Shown: positions 33,554-43,775, numbered from the stretch's first letter. The stretch: DNA of 64,000 bases from Betaproteobacteria bacterium (GCA_016861105.1 BOKS01000002.1:310001-374000); one strand, 5' to 3'. Numbers and translations are program-made. Notes: generated from the sequence alone by a model not told the origin.

Positions 33554-35035
33554 ATGATCCGCCTCTCCGACACCGCGCTGCAGGCGCTGCCTCCGGGCGT
33601 CGCGGCGCCCGCCGGCCGCCCGTCGGCCGTGAGCATCGTCCACCTCGGCCTCGGCGCCTTCCACCGCGCGCACCAGGTCGAGTACACCGAGGACGCGCTG
33701 CGCCTCGCGGGCACGCCGCGCGGGCGCTGGGGCATCTGCGGCGTCAGCCTGAAGACGCCGGGCGCGCGCGACAGGCTGGCCGCGCAGGACGGGCTCTACA
33801 CGCTCGTCAGGAAGAGTCCGCGCGGCAGCGAGCGGCGCGTGCTCGGCGCGCTGCGCGAGGTCCGCTTCCTCGGCGACGAGCGGCACGACGTGCACGAGCG
33901 TCTCGCCGCGCCGGACACCGCGATCGTGTCGCTGACGATCACGGAGAAGGGCTACGGGCACGACCCCGCGACGGGTGCGCTGGACGCAGCGCACCCCGAG
34001 ATCGCGCCCGACCTGGCCGACCCCGGGCATCCGCGCAGCGCGGTCGGGCTCGTCGTCGGCTCGCTCGACGCGCGCCGCCTGTCGCACGGCCGGCCCTACA
34101 CCGTGCTGTGCTGCGACAACCTCCCGCACAACGGCGCGCTGCTGCGCGGTCTCGTGCTCGACTTCGCGCGGCGCCGCGACGCCGCGCTCGCGGGCTGGAT
34201 CGACCACAACGTGACCTTCCCGTCGACGATGGTCGACCGCATCGTGCCCGCGACCACGCCGGCCGACGGCGAGGAGAACGACCGCGCGCTGGGCATGCAC
34301 GACGCCGCGCCCGTGGTGTGCGAGCCGTTCCGCCAGTGGGTGATCGAGGACGCGTTCGTCGCGGGGCGACCGCCGTGGGAGCTCGCCGGCGCGGAGCTGG
34401 TCGCCGACGTGGCGCCGTTCGAGACGATGAAGCTGCGCCTGCTGAACGGCAGCCACTCGGCGCTCGCCTACCTCGGGTTCCTGGCCGGCCACGAGTTCGT
34501 CTACCAGGTGGCCGCGCAGCCGGCCTTCGTGGCGTACATGCGCGCGTTGATGGCCGAGGCCGCGCCGACGCTGCGCGTTCCCTCCAGCGTCGACCTCGCC
34601 GGATACCGCGACGCGCTCGTCGAGCGCTTTGCCAATCCCGCGCTGCCCCACCGCACCTGGCAGATCGCGATGGACGGCTCGCAGAAGCTGCCGCAGCGCC
34701 TGCTCGGCACCGTGCGCGAGAACCTCGCGGCCGGCAGGCCGATCGTGCGCCTGACGCTCGCGGTGGCGGCGTGGATGCGCTACGCGACCGGCGTCGACGA
34801 GCGTGGCGCTGCGATCGACGTCCGCGACCCTCTGGGCGAGCAGTTCCGCGCGATCGCGCAGCGGCTGCGCGGGGATCCGGACGCCCTGTGCGACGCGTTC
34901 CTCGGGCTGCGCGCCGTCTTCGGCGACGACCTGCCGGCGCAGCCGCGCTTCGCCGGCGGCGTGCGCGAGTGGCTCGCCGCCCTGTACCGCGAGGGCGCCG
35001 CGCGCACCGTCGCCACCTGCAACCAGCGCGCATGA
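33554..35035 (+). CDS. uxuB: Fructuronate reductase (mannitol dehydrogenase family)
   Basis: 493-residue NAD-dependent long-chain polyol dehydrogenase. N-terminal nucleotide site VHLGLGAFHRAHQVEY and GVSLKTPGARDRLAAQDGLY. The catalytic K-x4-N-x2-H signature is KLRLLNGSHSALAYLG. Within the family mannitol dehydrogenase, arabinitol dehydrogenase and fructuronate reductase are hard to separate. The adjacent uxaC and GntR regulator favour D-fructuronate to D-mannonate reduction. CCCGGAGG precedes the ATG. Stop overlaps the uxaC start (ATGA). Confidence 0.82.
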   Translation: MIRLSDTALQALPPGVAAPAGRPSAVSIVHLGLGAFHRAHQVEYTEDALRLAGTPRGRWGICGVSLKTPGARDRLAAQDGLYTLVRKSPRGSERRVLGALREVRFLGDERHDVHERLAAPDTAIVSLTITEKGYGHDPATGALDAAHPEIAPDLADPGHPRSAVGLVVGSLDARRLSHGRPYTVLCCDNLPHNGALLRGLVLDFARRRDAALAGWIDHNVTFPSTMVDRIVPATTPADGEENDRALGMHDAAPVVCEPFRQWVIEDAFVAGRPPWELAGAELVADVAPFETMKLRLLNGSHSALAYLGFLAGHEFVYQVAAQPAFVAYMRALMAEAAPTLRVPSSVDLAGYRDALVERFANPALPHRTWQIAMDGSQKLPQRLLGTVRENLAAGRPIVRLTLAVAAWMRYATGVDERGAAIDVRDPLGEQFRAIAQRLRGDPDALCDAFLGLRAVFGDDLPAQPRFAGGVREWLAALYREGAARTVATCNQRA

Positions 35036-36453
35036 CGACGATGAAGCCCATCGACCTCCATCCCGACCGCCTGTTCCCGGCGGACCCTGCCACGCGCGAG
35101 CTCGCCCGCGCGCTCTACGCCACGGTGGCGGACCTCCCGATCGTGTCGCCGCACGGCCACACCGACCCCCGGTGGTACGCGGAGGACGCGCCGTTCCCCG
35201 ATCCGAGCGCGCTCCTCGTCGTGCCGGACCACTACGTGTTCCGGATGCTCTACAGCCAGGGGGTGCGGCTCGAGGACCTCGGCATCCCGCGCCGCGACGG
35301 CGGTCCGGTCGAGCGCGACCCGCGGCGGATCTGGCGGTTGTTCGCGTCGCACTACCACCTGTTCCGCGGCACGCCGACGCGCATGTGGCTCGACCACGCG
35401 TTCCGCGTCGTGTTCGGCATGGAGGAGCGGCTGTGCGCGGACAGCGCGGACCGCTACTTCGACCGGATCAACGCGGCGCTCGCGACACCCGCGTTCCGGC
35501 CGCGCGCGCTGTTCGAGTCGTTCAACATCGAGGTGATCGCGACGACCGAATCGCCGCTCGATCCGCTGGTGCACCACCGGAAGATCCGCGAGAGCGGCTG
35601 GAAGGGCCGCGTGGTGACGGCCTACCGGCCGGACCCCGTCGTCGATCCCGAGTTCGAAGGCTTCCGCGACAACGTGCAGGAGCTCGGCGCGCTCACCGGC
35701 GAGAACACCGCGACCTGGGCGGGCTACCTTGCCGCGCACCGCCATCGCCGGGCGTTCTTCAAGTCGATGGGGGCGACGTCCACCGACCACGGCCATCCGA
35801 CGGCCCTTACTTGCGACCTGGCACCCCGGGACTGCCAGCGACTGCTCGACCGCGCGCTCGCCGGGACGATCACGCCGGACGAGGCCGAGCAGTTCCGCGG
35901 GCAGGTGCTCACCGAGATGGCGGGCATGAGCCGCGACGACGGGCTGGTGATGCAGATCCACCCGGGCAGCTTCCGCAACCACAATCCGCAGCTCTTCGCG
36001 GATTTCGGCCGCGACAAGGGCGCCGACATCCCGACGCGGACCGATTACGTACGCGCGTTGCGGCCGCTGCTCGGCAAGCACGGCAATGCCCGCGACCTCA
36101 CGCTGATCCTGTTCACGCTCGACGAGACCAGCTACTCGCGCGAGCTCGCGCCTCTCGCGGGTCACTACCCGATCCTGAAGCTCGGCCCCTCGTGGTGGTT
36201 CCACGACAGCCCGGAAGGGATGCTGCGCTTCCGCGAGCAGGCCACCGAGACGGCCGGCTTCTACAACACCGTCGGCTTCAACGACGACACGCGCGCGTTC
36301 CTCTCGATCCCGGCGCGCCACGACGTCGCGCGGCGCATCGACTGCCGTTTCCTCGCAACGCTGGTGCGCGAGCACCGGCTGGGCGAGGACGAGGCCTTCG
36401 AGCTCGCGCCGCAGCTCGCCTACCACCTGGCGAAGGCTGCGTACAAGCTGTGA
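35032..36453 (+). CDS. uxaC: Glucuronate isomerase
   Basis: 473-residue enzyme interconverting glucuronate/fructuronate and galacturonate/tagaturonate, a member of the amidohydrolase-like fold. LPIVSPHGHTDPRWYAED carries the metal-binding HxH. FESFNIEVIATTESPLDPLV, GLVMQIHPGSFRNHN and GPSWWFHDSPEGMLRFREQA match UxaC. Length is normal. It overlaps the fructuronate reductase stop by four bases. With the reductase it converts glucuronate to mannonate; downstream uxuA and kdgK are not in the window. Confidence 0.93.
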   Translation: MTTMKPIDLHPDRLFPADPATRELARALYATVADLPIVSPHGHTDPRWYAEDAPFPDPSALLVVPDHYVFRMLYSQGVRLEDLGIPRRDGGPVERDPRRIWRLFASHYHLFRGTPTRMWLDHAFRVVFGMEERLCADSADRYFDRINAALATPAFRPRALFESFNIEVIATTESPLDPLVHHRKIRESGWKGRVVTAYRPDPVVDPEFEGFRDNVQELGALTGENTATWAGYLAAHRHRRAFFKSMGATSTDHGHPTALTCDLAPRDCQRLLDRALAGTITPDEAEQFRGQVLTEMAGMSRDDGLVMQIHPGSFRNHNPQLFADFGRDKGADIPTRTDYVRALRPLLGKHGNARDLTLILFTLDETSYSRELAPLAGHYPILKLGPSWWFHDSPEGMLRFREQATETAGFYNTVGFNDDTRAFLSIPARHDVARRIDCRFLATLVREHRLGEDEAFELAPQLAYHLAKAAYKL

Positions 36454-36472
36454 CGCGGCAGTGGCGGCGCCG

Positions 36473-37405
36473 TCAGCGGCGCGCCGGTCCCAGCGCGAGG
36501 AAGCGCCAGTCCTCGCGCGCGATCGCGTCGAGCCACCAGGCGAGCGCCTTGCCCGGCCGGGTCTCGCGCCACGCGGCGACGATGCGCGCCGGCGGGCGCG
36601 GCGCGTCGACCCTGCGCACGACGAGGCGACCGGCGGCGACGTCGTCGGCGGCGAGGAACCACGGCAGCCAGCCGCATCCGAGTCCTGCGACCTGCGCGGC
36701 GCGCTTGTCCGCGAGGCTCGCCACCGTGAGCGTCTCCTGGCCGGCGAGCAGGCCGACGCTGCGCGGCGGCAGCCGGCGCGAGCTGTCGGCCGCGACCACG
36801 CCGCGGTGCCTGAGCAGCGTCGCCTCCGCGACCGGCTCGGCCGCGGCGGCGAGCGCGTGCGCGGGAGCGACGACGAAGACCATCGGCGTCTCGGCCAGCA
36901 GGCGGGTGCGGAAGCCGCCCCCCGGCGGCGGGTCGCCCGAGGCGCCGATCACGAGGTCCACGCGCTGCTCGACCAGCGCATCCCACGCGCCCCCCAGCAC
37001 CTCGTGCGAGAAGCGCAGGCGCGTGTGCGCCGCCTGGCGCTCGCGGCATTCGACGTAGAAACGCGCGGCCAGCGGCCAGAGCCTGCCCATCGGCAGGATC
37101 GTGTCGACCGCGACGGCGAGCTCGGCCTCCCAGCCGCTCGCCACGCGCTGCACGCGTTGCTCGAGCGCGCTCGCCTCGGCCAGCAGGATGCGACCCTGCT
37201 CCAGCAGTTCGCGGCCCGCCGGCGTCGGCTTCGCGCGCCGGCCGCGCCGGTCGAACAACAGCACGTCGAGCTCGTCCTCCAGCCTTCGCACCGTGTACGT
37301 GATCGCCGAAGGGACGCGATCCAGCCGGCGCGCGGCCCCGGCGAAGCTGCCCGCCCGATCGATGGCGTCGAGGACCGCGAGCGCGTCGAGGTCGAGGCGA
37401 ATCAT
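36473..37405 (-). CDS. LysR-family transcriptional regulator
   Basis: 310-residue regulator. N-terminal winged helix: LDLDALAVLDAIDRAGSFAG, AARRLDRVPSAITYTVRRLE and FDRRGRRAKPTPAGRELL. The C-terminal substrate-binding domain includes VDLVIGASGDPPPGGG and GLGCGWLPWFLA. It is divergent from pirin and DoxX genes, a pairing often seen in Proteobacteria, and probably controls them. A perfect TTCAA-N5-TTGAA box begins at its own start codon. Confidence 0.93.
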   Translation of the reverse strand: MIRLDLDALAVLDAIDRAGSFAGAARRLDRVPSAITYTVRRLEDELDVLLFDRRGRRAKPTPAGRELLEQGRILLAEASALEQRVQRVASGWEAELAVAVDTILPMGRLWPLAARFYVECRERQAAHTRLRFSHEVLGGAWDALVEQRVDLVIGASGDPPPGGGFRTRLLAETPMVFVVAPAHALAAAAEPVAEATLLRHRGVVAADSSRRLPPRSVGLLAGQETLTVASLADKRAAQVAGLGCGWLPWFLAADDVAAGRLVVRRVDAPRPPARIVAAWRETRPGKALAWWLDAIAREDWRFLALGPARR

Positions 37406-37419
37406 TCAAAAACGTTGAA
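37405..37419. promoter_or_regulatory. LysR-type T-N11-A operator
   Basis: TTCAAAAACGTTGAA, a perfect inverted repeat (TTCAA arms) matching the T-N11-A consensus. It overlaps the lysR initiation codon region, as expected of an autoregulatory and divergent control site. Confidence 0.65.
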
Positions 37420-37427
37420 CGATAACG

Positions 37428-37442
37428 ACAGCATTCTGCTGT
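37428..37442. promoter_or_regulatory. Second palindrome in the lysR-pirin gap
   Basis: ACAGCATTCTGCTGT, a perfect 6-bp inverted repeat with 3-nt centre, next to the T-N11-A box and just before the -35 region of the candidate pirin promoter. It could be an activation site for the LysR protein or a site for another factor. Confidence 0.45.
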
Positions 37443-37470
37443 TTTCCGGCCGCGCGGGCAACACTATCAT
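37442..37470 (+). promoter_or_regulatory. Candidate promoter for pirin and doxX
   Basis: TTTTCC (37442-37447), a 17-base spacer and TATCAT (37465-37470), 62 bases before the pirin start and immediately after the two palindromes. The weak -35 fits an activator-dependent promoter. Confidence 0.45.
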
Positions 37471-37531
37471 GGCACCCGTGGCTGGCGCATCGACGACGTT
37501 CCGCGCGCCGGCACCCCCACAGGAGATTCGA

Positions 37532-38230
37532 ATGATCACGTTGCGACCTGCCGGCGAGCGCGGGCACGCGAACCACGGGTGGCTCGACTCGTTCCACAGC
37601 TTCAGCTTCGCCGACTACTACGACCCGCGGCACATGGGCTTCGGAAGCCTGCGCGTCATCAACGAGGACCGCGTGCAGCCGGGCATGGGCTTCGGCACGC
37701 ACGGGCACCGCGACATGGAGATCCTGAGCTACGTCCTCGACGGCGCGCTCGAGCACAAGGACAACATGGGCACCGGTTCGGTGATCGTGCCCGGCGACGT
37801 CCAGCGGATGAGCGCGGGCCGCGGCGTGATGCACAGCGAGTTCAACGCCTCGCGGGAGCGCGACGTCCACTTCCTGCAGATCTGGATCGAGCCCGCGCAG
37901 CGCGGCATCGCGCCCTCCTACGAGCAGGCGAACGTACCGGCCGCGGCCAAGCGCGGCCGCCTCGCGCTGATCGCGGGGCCGCAGGGAAGCGGCGCGGCGG
38001 TGACGATCCACCAGGACGCGCGCGTCTACGCGACGCTGCTCGACGCGGACGAGCGCGTCGTCCACGACCTCGCCGCCGGGCGGCGCGCCTACGTCCACGT
38101 GGCCCGGGGCCGCGTGCACGTCAACGGCGTGCCGCTGGCCCACGGCGACGCCGCCAGGGCCGAAGGCGAGCCGACGATCACCCTCGACCGCGGCGACGCG
38201 GCCGAGATCCTGCTGTTCGACCTCGCTTGA
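37532..38230 (+). CDS. Pirin-family protein (bicupin)
   Basis: 232-residue pirin. The N-terminal cupin carries the metal site GFGTHGHRDMEILSYVLDG and GRGVMHSEFNASRERDVHFL. The C-terminal cupin is degenerate. Bacterial pirins include quercetinase-like enzymes and stress-linked regulators. Starts with LRPAGERGHANHGWLDSFHS, the conserved N-terminus. AGGAGATTCGA precedes the ATG; an upstream in-frame ATG at 37470 lies within the promoter. It is followed 13 bases later by DoxX. Confidence 0.92.
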   Translation: MITLRPAGERGHANHGWLDSFHSFSFADYYDPRHMGFGSLRVINEDRVQPGMGFGTHGHRDMEILSYVLDGALEHKDNMGTGSVIVPGDVQRMSAGRGVMHSEFNASRERDVHFLQIWIEPAQRGIAPSYEQANVPAAAKRGRLALIAGPQGSGAAVTIHQDARVYATLLDADERVVHDLAAGRRAYVHVARGRVHVNGVPLAHGDAARAEGEPTITLDRGDAAEILLFDLA

Positions 38231-38243
38231 CAAGGAGCCACCG

Positions 38244-38642
38244 ATGACCGCCGTCCACGACGCCGCCGCCCTGCTGGGCCGCATCCTGCTCGCCTACCTG
38301 TACATCCCCAACGGGTTCTCGAAGATCGGCGGCTTCGCCGGCACGTCCGGCTACATCGCCAGCAAGGGCCTGCCGCTGCCGGACGTCGGCGCCGCGATCG
38401 CCATCGCCGTCGAGGTGGTCGCCGGCATCGCGCTGCTGATCGGCTGGAAGACGCGCTGGGCCGCGCTTGCGCTCGCGGTGTTCACGCTCGCCGCGACGTT
38501 CCTCTTCCACAACTTCTGGGCGATGCCGGCCGACCAGCAGATGGTCCAGAAGCTCATGTTCGACAAGAACATCGCGGTGGTCGGCGGCCTGCTGCTCGCG
38601 TACGCGTTCGGGCCCGGCCGCTACGCGGTGGACAAGTCCTGA
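38244..38642 (+). CDS. DoxX-family membrane protein
   Basis: 132-residue inner-membrane protein with four hydrophobic segments. [20 protein letters not shown] and [20 protein letters not shown] are the DoxX consensus. In other bacteria DoxX proteins take part in redox or thiosulfate-related membrane functions. Here it follows pirin under the same probable LysR control. AAGGAG lies before the ATG. A strong hairpin follows. Confidence 0.92.
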   Translation: MTAVHDAAALLGRILLAYLYIPNGFSKIGGFAGTSGYIASKGLPLPDVGAAIAIAVEVVAGIALLIGWKTRWAALALAVFTLAATFLFHNFWAMPADQQMVQKLMFDKNIAVVGGLLLAYAFGPGRYAVDKS

Positions 38643-38649
38643 CCGCGCC

Positions 38650-38680
38650 CGCCGCGCCGGGCGCACCCCGGCGCGGCGGA
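38650..38680 (+). terminator. Terminator after doxX
   Basis: Perfect 13-bp GC-rich stem (38650-38662 with 38668-38680) with 5-nt loop, eight bases after the doxX stop. No T-run, but position and stem strength fit a terminator. Confidence 0.6.
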
Positions 38681-38743
38681 CCGGTTCGCGCCGCCGGACG
38701 CGGGCGATAAGCGCCGACTATGCGCGCGATCAACACAAAGCAT

Positions 38744-38771
38744 TTGAAACCGCGCTGCGCGCGCCTATGCT
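38744..38771 (+). promoter_or_regulatory. Sigma-70 promoter for the Dps gene
   Basis: TTGAAA (38744-38749), 16-base spacer, TATGCT (38766-38771), in an AT-rich patch about 45 bases before the Dps start. OxyR control is common for dps, but I do not see a clear OxyR box. Confidence 0.5.
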
Positions 38772-38814
38772 GTTTGCATGGCGCCGCGCGGGCGCACGGA
38801 CACGGGAGAGCGCG

Positions 38815-39309
38815 ATGAAGGAGAAGAAGGTGGTCGCCCCGAGGATCGACACGGGCATCGAGGCGAAGGACCGGGCGAAGATCGCCGAAGGGCTGTCGCG
38901 CCTGCTCGCCGACACGTACGCGATCTATCTCAAGACGCACAATTTCCACTGGAACGTCACCGGGCCGATGTTCAACACGCTGCACCTCATGTTCGAGACG
39001 CAGTACACCGAGCTGTGGGCGGCGACGGACCTGATCGCGGAGCGCATCCGCTCGCTCGGCCACTACGCGCCGGGCACCTACGCCGAGTTCGCGAAGCTGT
39101 CGTCGATCGCGGAGACGCCAGGCCAGCCGCAGGCCGAGGAGATGGTGCGGCTGCTCGTCGAGGGGAACGAGGCGGTCGTCCGCACGGCGCGCTCGATCTT
39201 CCCCGCCGTCGAGAAGGCCGGCGACGAGCCCACCGCCGACCTGCTGACGCAGCGCATGCAGGTGCACGAGAAGAACGCCTGGATGCTGCGCTCGCTGCTC
39301 GAGGGGTAG
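38815..39309 (+). CDS. dps: Dps-family DNA-binding ferritin-like protein
   Basis: 164-residue protein expected to form a dodecamer that oxidises and stores iron and protects DNA. Ferroxidase residues lie in [19 protein letters not shown] and [20 protein letters not shown] (His and Asp/Glu of the intersubunit site). A short Lys-rich N-terminus (MKEKKV) may bind DNA. GGGAGAG precedes the ATG; an upstream in-frame ATG overlaps the promoter's -10 and is rejected. Stands as a single-gene transcript between two hairpins. Confidence 0.93.
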   Translation: MKEKKVVAPRIDTGIEAKDRAKIAEGLSRLLADTYAIYLKTHNFHWNVTGPMFNTLHLMFETQYTELWAATDLIAERIRSLGHYAPGTYAEFAKLSSIAETPGQPQAEEMVRLLVEGNEAVVRTARSIFPAVEKAGDEPTADLLTQRMQVHEKNAWMLRSLLEG

Positions 39310-39312
39310 ACT

Positions 39313-39332
39313 CGCCGCCCTGTCCGGCGGCG
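39313..39332. terminator. Hairpin between convergent dps and the LolD-like gene
   Basis: CGCCGCC (39313-39319) and GGCGGCG (39326-39332) form a 7-bp stem with 6-nt loop, between two convergent genes. Modest stem, no T-run. Confidence 0.4.
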
Positions 39333-39361
39333 CCGCGATCGTGCGCGCGCCCGCAGCCCGC

Positions 39362-40093
<732 letters not shown>

Positions 40094-40097
40094 GCCT

Positions 40098-41333
40098 TCA
40101 GATCCTGATCGCCTGCGCCGGATCGAGCGCGGCGGCGCGCTGCGCCGGCGCATACGCGGCCAGCAGGCCGCAGACGATGGCGCCCAGCGCCGTGCCGACG
40201 AACAGCCACGGCGAGACGTGCAGCTCGAACAGCGGCGTCCCGTCCGCGTTGCGCGCGACGTCGAGGAAGACGACGGTCATCGCCAGCGCCAGCGCCATGC
40301 CGACCGCGGAGCCGATCACCGCGACGATCGCGCCCTGCAGCAGGAAGACGCGCTGGATCCGGGCGCGCGAGGCGCCCATCGCCCGCAGGATGCCGATCTC
40401 GCGCCGCTTCTGCACGACCGACACCACCAGCACGCTGGCGATGCCGAGGACGACGATCGCCGAGACGAACACGCGGATGGTGCTCGTGGTGATCGTCTGC
40501 GCGCGCAGCGCGGCGAGCAGCTGCTCGTTGGTGCGCATCCACGACTCGACGGTGAGGCCCGTGCGCGCCTCCAGGCCCTGCGCGATCCGCTCCGCGTCGA
40601 ACAGCGCGGCGACCTTGAGGTCGATCTGCGAGGCGCCGCCGGGCAGCGCGAGCATCGCCTGCGCCGTGCGGAAGGCGATGTAGACGCTGCGCCGGTTGAG
40701 GTCGCGCACGCCCAGGTCGACGATGCCGGTGACCGTGAAGGTCTCGGCGACCGTCGTGCCCCCCTCGGCGGTGACCAGCCGGAAGCGGTCGCCGATGGCG
40801 AGCCCGAGGTCCTGCGCGAGCTCCTTGCCGATCACCGCCTCGCTCGCCTGCACGCGGAAGGCGCCCTGCACCAGCCGCTCGGAGAGCGACACGATGCGGT
40901 CGTAGCGCGGCGGGTCGACGCCGAACACGGCGATCGCCTTCGTCGCGTCGCCGCGGATGGCGAAGCCGGGACCGGAGACCATCGGCGACACGCCGGTCAG
41001 CGCGGGCATGGCGTCGAGCTCCGCCACGAGCGGCTGCCACTGGTCGATCGAGCGCAGGCGCTGCGCACGCGCCTCCACCCGCGGCATCACCAGCCCGCCG
41101 GGCTCGGCCTCGCGCTGCGGCCGGGCGACCTCCTCGGTCGGCCGCACGACGATGTGCGCCTGCGTGCCGAGCACGCGGCGGATCGTGTTCGCCTGCAGTC
41201 CGTTGACGAGCGCGGTGATGAAGATGACCACCGCGACGCCGATCGCCGCGCCGCCGATGATCAGCAGGCTCTGGAAGCGCCCCTCGCGCAGGAAGCGCAC
41301 GGCGACCAGCCACTCGAAGGGCATCGAGGCCAC
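40098..41333 (-). CDS. ABC transporter permease (MacB/LolC-like)
   Basis: 411-residue membrane protein. N-terminal helix [20 protein letters not shown], a periplasmic domain (about 50-275), and three C-terminal helices ([59 protein letters not shown]) with the coupling motif [18 protein letters not shown]. It ends [10 protein letters not shown]. Starts three bases after the adaptor stop. The type is a DevC/MacB-like exporter; the cargo cannot be told. Confidence 0.92.
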   Translation of the reverse strand: MASMPFEWLVAVRFLREGRFQSLLIIGGAAIGVAVVIFITALVNGLQANTIRRVLGTQAHIVVRPTEEVARPQREAEPGGLVMPRVEARAQRLRSIDQWQPLVAELDAMPALTGVSPMVSGPGFAIRGDATKAIAVFGVDPPRYDRIVSLSERLVQGAFRVQASEAVIGKELAQDLGLAIGDRFRLVTAEGGTTVAETFTVTGIVDLGVRDLNRRSVYIAFRTAQAMLALPGGASQIDLKVAALFDAERIAQGLEARTGLTVESWMRTNEQLLAALRAQTITTSTIRVFVSAIVVLGIASVLVVSVVQKRREIGILRAMGASRARIQRVFLLQGAIVAVIGSAVGMALALAMTVVFLDVARNADGTPLFELHVSPWLFVGTALGAIVCGLLAAYAPAQRAAALDPAQAIRI

Positions 41334-41336
41334 GTT

Positions 41337-42548
41337 TCAGGGGCTCCCCGCGCGCACGCGCACGCGCTCGCCGTCGGCGACGCCGGGGCTGACGACGACC
41401 CGCTCGCCGGACGCGAGGCCGGCGGTCACCTCGACGAGGTCCGCGGCGCGCGCGCCGAGCCGGACGCCGCGGCGCGCCGCGCGGCCGTCGGCCACGACCA
41501 GCACCCACGGCGACGGCGTCGCGGCGTCGCGCACGGCCGCCGCCGGCACGGCGAGGGCGTCCGGGCGGTCGGCGACGCGGATGTCGATCGACACGGTCAT
41601 GTCGGCGCGCAGGAACGGCGGCGCGTCGGGGACCGCGAGCTTCGCCTCGACCGTGCCCCGCTGCACGTCGACGCCCGGCGCGAGGTACTCGAGGATCGCG
41701 TCGAAGCGCCGGTCGGGGAAGGCGTCCGCGGAGGCGAGCGCGCGCTGGCCGACGGCCAGCACCGCCAGGTTCTTCTCGTCGACCTGCGCTACCAGCCGCA
41801 CGGGGCCGTCGAGCGCGAGCGTGAACAGCGTCCGGCCGGGCTGCACGATGTCCCCGGGCTCCACGTCGCGGTCGAGGACCACGCCGGCGCCCGGCGCCGC
41901 GATGCGCGTCTGCGCGAGCTTGGCGGCAGCGGCGTCGCGCGCCGCGCGCGCCTGCGCGAGCTGGTCGCCGAGCAGCCTGCGATCGACGCCGCGCTCGCCG
42001 CCGGCGGCGGCGTTCGCGCGCGCGACGTCGAGCTGGCTGCGCGCCACGGCGAGCGCGCGCCGCACCTCGTCGACGCGCGCGGCGCCCACGAAGCCCTTCG
42101 CGTACAGCTCCTCGAAGCGCTCGGCCTCGCGCTGGGCCAGCCGGAAGTTCGCCTCCGCCTGCACGACCTGCTCGCGCACGTTGGGCGCCGACGCGACGCT
42201 CCACTGCTCGATGCGCGTGGCGGCCGCGCGCTCCGCGGCCGCCGCCTGCGCGAGCGCGGCCGCGAGCTCGCCGCGCTCGAGTTCCACCAGCGTCTGGCCG
42301 GCGACCACGCGCTCGCCTTCGACGACCGGCACCCGCTCGGCGCGGCCGGTGATCGTCGATCCGATCTCGACCTTCGCCGGCGCGAGGACGCGGCCCGACA
42401 CGACGACCGTCTGCGCGAGGCGCGTCGGCGCCACGACGTGGGTGTCCACGACCGGCCCGGCGAGGCGCCAGACGACGGCGGCCGCGGCGACCGCCAGCGC
42501 GGGGACGAGCACCGCCGCCGCGCGCAGGGACAACCGGGGGAGGCCCAT
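41337..42548 (-). CDS. HlyD/MacA-like periplasmic adaptor
   Basis: 403-residue membrane-fusion protein. Membrane anchor 8-28 (AAVLVPALAVAAAAVVWRLA). Lipoyl halves: LAPAKVEIGSTITGRAERVP and TRIAAPGAGVVLDRDVEPGD. Coiled-coil hairpin about 95-200. Beta-barrel and C-terminal domain end with VVVSPGVADGERVRVRAG. First gene of the adaptor-permease-ATPase operon. Compared with the MacA-like protein at 28.4 kb it has no Spy-like insertion. Confidence 0.9.
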   Translation of the reverse strand: MGLPRLSLRAAAVLVPALAVAAAAVVWRLAGPVVDTHVVAPTRLAQTVVVSGRVLAPAKVEIGSTITGRAERVPVVEGERVVAGQTLVELERGELAAALAQAAAAERAAATRIEQWSVASAPNVREQVVQAEANFRLAQREAERFEELYAKGFVGAARVDEVRRALAVARSQLDVARANAAAGGERGVDRRLLGDQLAQARAARDAAAAKLAQTRIAAPGAGVVLDRDVEPGDIVQPGRTLFTLALDGPVRLVAQVDEKNLAVLAVGQRALASADAFPDRRFDAILEYLAPGVDVQRGTVEAKLAVPDAPPFLRADMTVSIDIRVADRPDALAVPAAAVRDAATPSPWVLVVADGRAARRGVRLGARAADLVEVTAGLASGERVVVSPGVADGERVRVRAGSP

Positions 42549-42604
42549 GACGGCCCGGATTATCCCCTAGCCCGCGTGGCGCCCTCCGTGACGCGGATCA
42601 CGCT

Positions 42605-43057
42605 TCACGCCCGGTCCCGCGAGTCGAGCCAGATCGTCACCGGGCCGTCGTTGACCAGCGCGACGCGCATGGCGGCGCCGAACTCGCCGGTGGCCACCGG
42701 CCGGGCGGCCGCGTCCGCGAGCGACGCCACGAACGCCTCGATCATCGGCCGGGCGACCTCCGGCGGGGCCGCGCCGGACCACGACGGCCGGTTGCCCTTG
42801 CGCGTGGAGGCGAACAGCGTGAACTGCGAGACGACGAGCAGGCCGCCGTCGACGTCGAGCAGGCTGCGGTTCATCACCCCGGCCGCGTCGTCGAAGATGC
42901 GCATGTGCACGATCTTGCGCGCGATCCACGCGCGGTCCTCGTCGGTGTCGTCGGCGGCGGCACCGGCCAGCACGACGAGCCCGCGTCCGATCGCGCCGGT
43001 CTCGCGCTCGCCGACCTGCACGCTCGCCTGCGCGACGCGCTGGATCAGCGCGCGCAC
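42605..43057 (-). CDS. dtd: D-aminoacyl-tRNA deacylase
   Basis: 150-residue DTD enzyme that removes D-amino acids (and Gly from tRNA-Ala) from mischarged tRNA. Active-site motifs: [20 protein letters not shown] and [14 protein letters not shown], the latter containing the cross-subunit Gly-Pro motif. The start is taken as GTG at 43057, giving [16 protein letters not shown], the family N-terminus; the open frame upstream lies in the hairpin region and has no motif. Length normal for the family. Confidence 0.93.
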   Translation of the reverse strand: MRALIQRVAQASVQVGERETGAIGRGLVVLAGAAADDTDEDRAWIARKIVHMRIFDDAAGVMNRSLLDVDGGLLVVSQFTLFASTRKGNRPSWSGAAPPEVARPMIEAFVASLADAAARPVATGEFGAAMRVALVNDGPVTIWLDSRDRA

Positions 43058-43097
43058 GGGCAGTTCCGTGGAGCGGCAGCGTGCATGGGGGTGTCCG

Positions 43098-43125
43098 CGC
43101 GGCGCCGGCCGGGGCCGGCGCCGCG
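43098..43125 (-). terminator. Hairpin after the DUF4124 gene
   Basis: Perfect 13-bp stem (43098-43110 with 43113-43125) separated by two bases, 28 bases past the stop of the minus-strand DUF4124 gene and before dtd. In effect a near-perfect palindrome. No T-run. Confidence 0.5.
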
Positions 43126-43152
43126 GAAGGGCGGGGCCGCGAAGTGCGAACT

Positions 43153-43704
43153 CTAGCGCACCACGCTGCGCTCGACGCCGCTCACGCGGCCGTCCTCGAA
43201 GCGCACGGTGGTGAGCGTCTGCGGATCGCCGGGGGCGGGGAGGTAGGTCCAGCGCATCCGGCGTCCGCCCTTGCCGCTGACGAGGTCCGGCGTGCCGAGC
43301 CGGGCCAGCACCTCGCCTTCGCCCATGCCCTCGTGCACGTGGCGCCGCTGCGCCGCATCGCCCGCCACGCGAAGCGGCGGCGCGCGACGCTGCGCGGCCG
43401 CCGGCTTCTCCGCGCGCCGCGGCGACCGCGCGGGCGCCGGGGCCGCCAACGGTGGCAGGGCGAACGGGACCACCGACAGCGGCGGCGGGTCGGCGGCGAG
43501 GTCGCGCAGCGCACCGGCGGCCTCGCACGGGCGATCCTGGTACACCGGCACGCCGCCCGTGCCGGCGCACTTCCACACGCCCTGCGCCGCGAGCGCGGCG
43601 CGATCGGACGCCAGCGCGAGCGCGACGGCCCACGCGGCCGCGCGCAGCGCCCGGACGGCGGGGTTGCGCGGGCGACGGCGCGGGCGGGGGCGGGGCGGTA
43701 GCAT
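43153..43704 (-). CDS. Exported DUF4124 protein with BamE-like C-terminus
   Basis: 183-residue exported protein. Long basic N-region ([14 protein letters not shown]) then a hydrophobic core ending ALAAQ. Residues about 40-65 match DUF4124 ([20 protein letters not shown], with two Cys likely in a disulfide). After a Pro/Ala/Arg linker, the C-terminal 60 residues ([43 protein letters not shown]) resemble the SmpA/OmlA/BamE fold. The start at 43704 is chosen for the signal peptide. Divergent from the aminotransferase gene 71 bases away. Confidence 0.8.
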   Translation of the reverse strand: MLPPRPRPRRRPRNPAVRALRAAAWAVALALASDRAALAAQGVWKCAGTGGVPVYQDRPCEAAGALRDLAADPPPLSVVPFALPPLAAPAPARSPRRAEKPAAAQRRAPPLRVAGDAAQRRHVHEGMGEGEVLARLGTPDLVSGKGGRRMRWTYLPAPGDPQTLTTVRFEDGRVSGVERSVVR

Positions 43705-43775
43705 GCGGGGTGCGGCCGTGCGGACCGGCACCGCCACGGTAGCGCCCCGCCGCCGCCGCGTCGCTCGTCCTTTCG

